This document shows positions 59,761-64,000 of a stretch of DNA of 64,000 bases, piece after piece. Origin of the DNA: Actinoplanes sp. NBRC 103695. Lineage in GTDB: Bacteria > Actinomycetota > Actinomycetes > Mycobacteriales > Micromonosporaceae. Position numbers and translations under genes: made by a program. The stretch's first letter is position 1. Every line of letters starts with the position of its first letter. The stretch spans positions 124,001 through 188,000 of the forward strand of contig NZ_BSTL01000006.1 of assembly GCF_030269485.1 (NCBI RefSeq), written 5' to 3'. A model generated the notes under the pieces. The model worked only from the letters and a program-made list of their open reading frames with translations, ran no database searches and had not been told where the DNA came from.

Positions 59761-61393
59761 GGCGGCGCCTCCGTAGCACCAGGACCGTCGCCACCAGGAA
59801 CAGCACGGTCATGCCGGCCAGGATCAGCCAGTTGTGCCACTCGGGGCGGTCGAAGGAGTCGCCGTACGCGGCCAGCAACGGCGGCCCCAGCGGCGACCCG
59901 CCGTTGCGCCACAGCTCCGGCACGTTCGTCGAGTGGCCCAGCGCCTCGAACGCCCACCGGTTCGACATGGCGTAGCTGATCGCCCGGCCGACCGGCGCCA
60001 TCACCGGCACCGGCAGGATCGCCCCGACGAACAGCACCTGCGGGAAGCACAGCATCGGCAGCAGCAGGCTGGCCTGCGCCACGTCCGACACGCTCGCCGA
60101 GCACAGCAGGCCGAGGGCCAGCGCGCACGCCGAGGCGAGCAGCGCGGTCAGGTAGACCTCCGCGAAACCGGCGGCGCCGAGCGCCGGGAGCCGGTCGAGC
60201 AGCCGCAGCACGGCCAGCAGCACCAGGTCGGCCACGGCCAGCAACGGCAGCAGCAGGACCACCTTCGCCGCCAGGTACGGGCCCAGCCGCAGCCCGGCGA
60301 ACACCTCCCGGCGCAGGATCGGCAGCTCGGTGCAGATCTGCAGCAGCCCGTAGGTGAGCCCGAAGAAGAACACGCCGAACGCGATCCAGAACAGGATCAT
60401 CACCGTGGTGCCCGGGTCGGGGCTCGTCTCGTCGAACGAGCCCGCCTCGAACAACATCAGGAACATCGCCAGGATCATCAGCGGCGACCCGGCCAGGATC
60501 GCCAGCGTGAGCCGGTTGGAGCGCAGGATGTCGACGTTGCGCCGGGCGAGAAGCAGCGTCTGGCCGCGACGGGCCGGTGGGGAGGACAAACGCTCATTCT
60601 CTGACACCGGCGACGGGAAAGAACGTTCGTTCTCCCCAGCCCCCGGCCAGGCCGAGGCGTCGGCCAGCACCGCGTACACCCCGATCAGGTCCTCGGTCTT
60701 GAAATGCGCCGGAGCGTCGGCCGGCGGCCCGGCGAAGACCAGCCGGCCACCGGGGGCGAGCACGACGACCGTGTCACAGCGCCCCACGTCGGCCGGGTTG
60801 TGCGTGGTCAGCACCACCGGCACCCCGCCGTCGGCGATCCGGCGCAGCAGCGCGAGCAGATCCGCCGCGGCCGCCGGGTCCAGCCCCGACGTCGGCTCGT
60901 CCAGGAACAGCGCCCCGGGCCGGGCCAGCAACTCCACCGCGATCGACGCCCGCTTGCGTTCCCCGCCGGACAGCGACGCGACCCGGGTGTCCGCCCGCGC
61001 GGCCAGGCCGAGCACGTCGAGCACCTCGGCCACCTGGCGATCCACCTCGGCGGCCGGCAACCGCAGCCGCGCCGCGTACCTCAGGGTCCTGGCCAGCGGC
61101 AACTGCTGATGGATGATGTCGTCCTGCGGCACGTACCCCACCGGCGCACCGGCCGCGCCGTCGCGGCGTACCTCACCCTCGGCCGGCGGCCGCACACCCG
61201 AGAGCGCGTCCAGCAGGGTGGTCTTACCCGCCCCCGACGCCCCGATGATCGCGACCAGCTCACCCGGCGCCACCACCAGTGACACCTTGTCGAGCGTGCG
61301 CCGCCCGCCCCGCACCACCTGACCGATCCCGCTCGCGGTGATCGACAGTCCTGGCCGGACGGTGACCTGTGGATGATCGTTGGCAACCGGCAT
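59753..61393 (-). CDS. ABCG-like half transporter (ATPase fused to ABC-2 permease)
   Basis: A 546-residue fused exporter: ATPase with Walker A IIGASGAGKTTLLDALSG near residue 50, signature LSGGERKRASIAVELL and Walker B ALFLDEPTSGLD, then an ABC-2 permease of six helices from about residue 300 (LAILAGSPLMILAMFLMLFE and others). The linker at about residues 255-285 contains two in-frame copies of a near-palindromic element, encoding E-N-E-R-S-F and E-N-E-R-L-S. ATG at 61393 is preferred to 61411. It overlaps the class V gene, so the two are co-expressed. Confidence 0.9.
   Translation of the reverse strand: MPVANDHPQVTVRPGLSITASGIGQVVRGGRRTLDKVSLVVAPGELVAIIGASGAGKTTLLDALSGVRPPAEGEVRRDGAAGAPVGYVPQDDIIHQQLPLARTLRYAARLRLPAAEVDRQVAEVLDVLGLAARADTRVASLSGGERKRASIAVELLARPGALFLDEPTSGLDPAAAADLLALLRRIADGGVPVVLTTHNPADVGRCDTVVVLAPGGRLVFAGPPADAPAHFKTEDLIGVYAVLADASAWPGAGENERSFPSPVSENERLSSPPARRGQTLLLARRNVDILRSNRLTLAILAGSPLMILAMFLMLFEAGSFDETSPDPGTTVMILFWIAFGVFFFGLTYGLLQICTELPILRREVFAGLRLGPYLAAKVVLLLPLLAVADLVLLAVLRLLDRLPALGAAGFAEVYLTALLASACALALGLLCSASVSDVAQASLLLPMLCFPQVLFVGAILPVPVMAPVGRAISYAMSNRWAFEALGHSTNVPELWRNGGSPLGPPLLAAYGDSFDRPEWHNWLILAGMTVLFLVATVLVLRRRRRG
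60574..60637 (-). repeat. two inverted ERSF elements in the ABC linker
   Basis: ggggaggacaaacgctcatt (60579-60598, 16 of 20 bases matching the consensus) and, in opposite orientation, aaagaacgttcgttctcccc (60618-60637, identical to the copy near 50.59 kb). Both are in frame in a disordered linker. Confidence 0.7.
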
Positions 61394-61421
61394 CCGGCCA
61401 CCGTAGTTCACCGTGAATAGA

Positions 61422-61434
61422 TAGTGTTCGAGTC
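61422..61434 (+). promoter_or_regulatory. leaderless promoter of DUF2332 gene
   Basis: TAGTGT (61422-61427) fits TAnnnT and ends seven bases before the ATG at 61435. The upstream gene is divergent with only 41 bases between starts. No ribosome site. Confidence 0.5.
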
Positions 61435-62754
61435 ATGCCCTCCTGCACCGCCGCCGACGGCACAGAGATCCCCTACACCGACTCCCGCCCCGGCACGGGC
61501 ACCCCGGTGATCGCCCTCACCACTGATCCGGTCGAGCTCCCGGTGCGGCTGATCACCCCACGGCTGCGCCGGGCCGAGGACGTGGAGGCGCTGCGCGAGC
61601 AGCTTCAGCTCGAGCGGCTGGTCCTGCTGGGCGATGCTTCGGGTACGCGGATAGCGACCGATTACGCCGCCCGATTCCCGTCGCGGGTGGGCGCCCTGGC
61701 GGTGAGCGGCGCCGATGCCCCCGCCGGGCTCGACGTGCCCGTGCTGGCCGGGCAGCCCGATGCTCTCGTGCCGTTCCTGCAGCGCGCGGTGACCGCCGAC
61801 TGGTACTGGGACTTCGCCGTCCGGCAGACACGCGGGGAGTCACCGACCTACGAGCGGCTGTCGCTCGCGGTGGCCGGCGACGACGAACTCCTGGCCCTGC
61901 TGACCGAGCTGCCCGAGCCCAAACGCCAGCCCAACCTGCTCTTCGGCGTGGTGCGGCTGCTCGGCGGCCCGGTCGGCGATCCGGCCGCGTTCCACGACTT
62001 CGTGGTGGCACGCTGGGCGGAGATCGCCGAGCAGATGCGTACGCGGGCCACCCAGACCAACGAGTCCGGCCGCACCGCCCTGCTGCTGCCTCTTCTCGCC
62101 GCGCTGCCGCAGCCGATCGCCCTGATCGAGGTGGGCGCCGCCGCGGGCCTCAACCTCTACCCCGACCGGTACGCCTTCCGCTACGGCGACCACACCGTCG
62201 GCGCCGGCTCACCGATGATCGAGTGTGACCTCACCGGCCTGACGCCACCGGACACCCTGCCCACCGTGGTCTGGCGCGCCGGACTCGACCGCAACCCGCT
62301 GGACGTCACCGACGCCGGCGACATGGCCTGGCTCGACGCGCTGATCTGGCCCGAGCACACCGACCGCCGCGACCGCCTGCGCGCCGCCGTCGAGGTGGCC
62401 CGGGCCGACCCGCCCCACCTGGTCCGCGGTGACCTGCTCGACACCCTGCCCGCCCTGGTCGAGCGGGCACCGGCCGGCGCGACCGTGGTGGTGTTCCACT
62501 CGGCGGTGCTCTACCAGGTGCCGCAGCCGGCCCGCGACCAGTTCGTGACCCTGGTCAGGTCGCTGCCGGCACACTGGATCTCGGTCGAGTCGAGCGGGAC
62601 GCTGCCACTGGACGGCATCCCGCCCGGCCCCGACAACCTGTCGCACAACGTGCTCGCCCTGAACGGCACGCCGCTGGCCTGGACGCACGGTCACGGCCGG
62701 TCGCTGACCTGGTTCGGCGTCACACCGTCGGAGGCGGCTCAACGGGGAAAGTAG
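61435..62754 (+). CDS. alpha/beta-hydrolase remnant fused to DUF2332
   Basis: A 439-residue protein of two parts. Residues about 1-115 look like a shortened alpha/beta hydrolase: DGTEIPYTDSRPGTGTPVIA, RAEDVEALREQLQLERLVLL, DYAARFPSRVGALAVSGADA. The nucleophile elbow reads GDASGT rather than GxSxG, and the region holding the usual oxyanion and early strands is missing. From about 120 the sequence is DUF2332: GESPTYERLSLAVAGDDELL, EPKRQPNLLFGVVRLLGGP, IALIEVGAAAGLNLYPDRYA, VVVFHSAVLYQVP. The fusion is in frame with no stop. Function unknown. Confidence 0.83.
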   Translation: MPSCTAADGTEIPYTDSRPGTGTPVIALTTDPVELPVRLITPRLRRAEDVEALREQLQLERLVLLGDASGTRIATDYAARFPSRVGALAVSGADAPAGLDVPVLAGQPDALVPFLQRAVTADWYWDFAVRQTRGESPTYERLSLAVAGDDELLALLTELPEPKRQPNLLFGVVRLLGGPVGDPAAFHDFVVARWAEIAEQMRTRATQTNESGRTALLLPLLAALPQPIALIEVGAAAGLNLYPDRYAFRYGDHTVGAGSPMIECDLTGLTPPDTLPTVVWRAGLDRNPLDVTDAGDMAWLDALIWPEHTDRRDRLRAAVEVARADPPHLVRGDLLDTLPALVERAPAGATVVVFHSAVLYQVPQPARDQFVTLVRSLPAHWISVESSGTLPLDGIPPGPDNLSHNVLALNGTPLAWTHGHGRSLTWFGVTPSEAAQRGK

Positions 62755-62858
62755 CTATCGGTAGCGAGAGACCGCCCCCAGCGCGGCGGGGCACTGTCAC
62801 GTCCGCCGGCCGATGCCGACCGGTGTTGTCTGTCGGAACGCTCGCAGTGCGGAGCTGA

Positions 62859-63395
62859 TCATTTCCGCAAGGGGCTGCGCTCCAGTCCGGTCACCCAGGT
62901 GGCGATCCGGTTCCGCACCGGGTGCAGCCGTCCCGCCGTACCGGCTACCGCTCGGCGTACGGCCCGGGCGGCCGGGTTGCTGAGCTGGGCCATCCGGGTC
63001 ATCCGGTCGGTGAACCGAACCACCTCCAGTGCGGTCTCCCGGCGCACCCGCGCGTAGGAGTCCAGGTCCGCTCCGGAGGCGAGCTTGGTGGCCAGGTCGT
63101 ACGCATCCGCGATGCCGGTGTTCATTCCTTGTCCCGCGGCCGGGCTGTGGACGTGCGCCGCGTCGCCGGCCAGGAACACCTTGCCCACCCGGAACCGGTC
63201 GGCGACCCGGTGGTGGATCCGGAACCGGGACGACCACGCGGGTTCGGCGGCCGTTCGGAACGGGATCCCGCGGGCGCGCAGCAAACCGTCCACGAAAGCC
63301 CGGTCCGGCGCCTCGGGCGCTTCGCCGGCGACCGTTGCGACGATCCGGTGGTTGCCGCTGGGCAGCAGGCCGAGCACGGTGACCCGTCGGCGGCG
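62859..63395 (-). pseudogene. FAD-dependent monooxygenase, C-terminal half only
   Basis: About 175 codons of the end of a PheA/TfdB-like class A monooxygenase: VTVLGLLPSGNHRIVATVAG, RFRIHHRVADRFRVGKVFLA, GDAAHVHSPAAGQGMNTGIA, DAYDLATKLASGADL. The N-terminal FAD Rossmann motif and substrate domain are absent; the homology stops at about 63395, where plus-strand regulator sequence begins. An ATG at 63425 lies outside the homologous part. The half-protein cannot bind FAD. Confidence 0.8.
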
Positions 63396-64000
63396 TAGCC
63401 GGTCATCCGACCGTCCACACCGCACTGGGCGCCGCGCTGACCCGCGACGGCCGCTTCGACGAGGGCATCGCCATCCTGATGCGCACGTGGCAGAGCGACC
63501 GGACGAGCTGGCGGCCGTGGGACGTCCTGCAGGTAGCCGGCAGCCTCGCGATCAGCCTGGCCGAGAGCGGGCGAGGCGCGGAGTGCGACCGGGTGCTCCA
63601 GGACGTGGCGGCGCTGGCCGCGTCGGTCGAACGGGACGGGCACGCGGCCGCGATCCCGGGACTCAGCTCCTTGCGTACGGCAGCCGGCCGCCGCCGGTAT
63701 CAGCAAGGCGACACCGAGGGCGCGGTCGCGCTACTACGCCGCGGCGTCGGCTACGCGGAACTGCATCCGCGGCCACTCATTCTGGTCATGGCGCTGATCT
63801 ACCTCGCCGACGCGGAACTCGCCTGTGGCCGCGGGCCCGCCGCCCGGGCCGCCCTGGCCCGTGCCCGCGAGACCACCGACGACGAACCCGTCAGCGCGTT
63901 CGCCATGCGCTGCCTCGCCGACGCCGAGACCCGCCTGGGCCGCCGGGCCGCGCGGAGCGCCGTACGCGCGGGCGTGCTCCACGAAGAGCTCACCGACCGC
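63383..64000 (+). pseudogene. LAL/LuxR-type regulator, TPR region, 5' end missing (continues past window)
   Basis: From a TGA at 63380 the plus strand is open to the window end: GHPTVHTALGAALTRDGRFD, DVLQVAGSLAISLAESGRGA, AAAIPGLSSLRTAAGRRRYQ, LILVMALIYLADAELACG. This alpha-helical repeat pattern fits the C-terminal part of LAL-type regulators or another TPR/BTAD regulator, ending in HEELTDR, where a LuxR HTH would begin. The N-terminal ATPase is missing: the 5' side is replaced by the monooxygenase fragment. Whether a downstream start is used is unknown. Confidence 0.6.

Overview
The window is very GC-rich, densely packed DNA with GTG and TTG starts, many 4-base start/stop overlaps, SARP, LAL and WhiG/FliA-type regulators, DesK-like kinases and iniA/iniC-type dynamins. 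This points to a filamentous actinobacterium. A FliA/WhiG-type sigma factor and the overall gene mix fit Micromonosporaceae (Actinoplanes-like), but that placement is inference. No rRNA, tRNA or CRISPR was seen.

Layout. (1) 0-7.3 kb: the start of a siderophore synthetase (runs off the left edge), a divergent type III polyketide synthase, an S66 carboxypeptidase, a secreted I36-type inhibitor and a 1016-residue SARP regulator. (2) 7.3-8.9 kb: scrambled Tn3 transposase remnants and a tyrosine-recombinase scrap. (3) 8.9-15.4 kb: a forward run of threonine dehydratase-like enzyme, ABC-F ATPase, Xer-type recombinase, UppP, a DUF3626 protein and an NDH-2-like flavoprotein, closed by a perfect hairpin. 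(4) 15.7-25.0 kb: a FtsX/LolD-type exporter, a NarL two-component system whose response regulator has a frame-shifting deletion, a phosphotransferase, a TetR-thioesterase pair, a GntR regulator and a UMF1-type transporter. (5) 25-32 kb: two tandem dynamin-like GTPases with an acidic protein, divergent from a LAL regulator and a small HTH protein.

(6) 32-40.3 kb: small enzymes, including three APH-fold phosphotransferases (one with an in-frame TGA), a kinase, a methyltransferase, HAD, PlsC and VOC proteins. (7) 40.3-44.5 kb: a TfoX-like gene lying between two AT-rich sites shaped like dif/Xer core sites, next to a second Xer-type recombinase whose start codon sits inside one of them; then ohrR-ohr, GNAT, a phosphodiesterase-fold protein and an HbpS-like protein. 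(8) 44.5-49 kb: a FliA-type sigma factor, a DesRK-like pair and an ABC-2 exporter. (9) 49-54.5 kb: an autoregulated-looking Clp_N/HTH protein next to a Tet(M)/Otr(A)-type ribosomal protection protein, then a MarR/azoreductase divergon with twin operators. (10) 54.6-64 kb: an ECF42-type sigma factor with its YCII partner, AraC, PobA-like hydroxylase, a Moco-sulfurase-like class V enzyme with an ABCG exporter, an alpha/beta-hydrolase-DUF2332 fusion, and a breakpoint joining two 5'-truncated genes head to head.

Several genes appear to be leaderless: a TAnnnT -10 element lies 5-7 bases before the start codon (ohrR, the Clp_N gene, TetR, the 40.8-kb recombinase, DUF2255, DUF2332 and others). In three of them a clear palindromic operator overlaps the promoter. 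The most unusual items are the dif-like sites around the TfoX gene, a near-palindromic 20-27 bp element found in frame in two unrelated proteins, a three-copy TCCTAGGA repeat family, and four damaged genes caught at different stages of decay.
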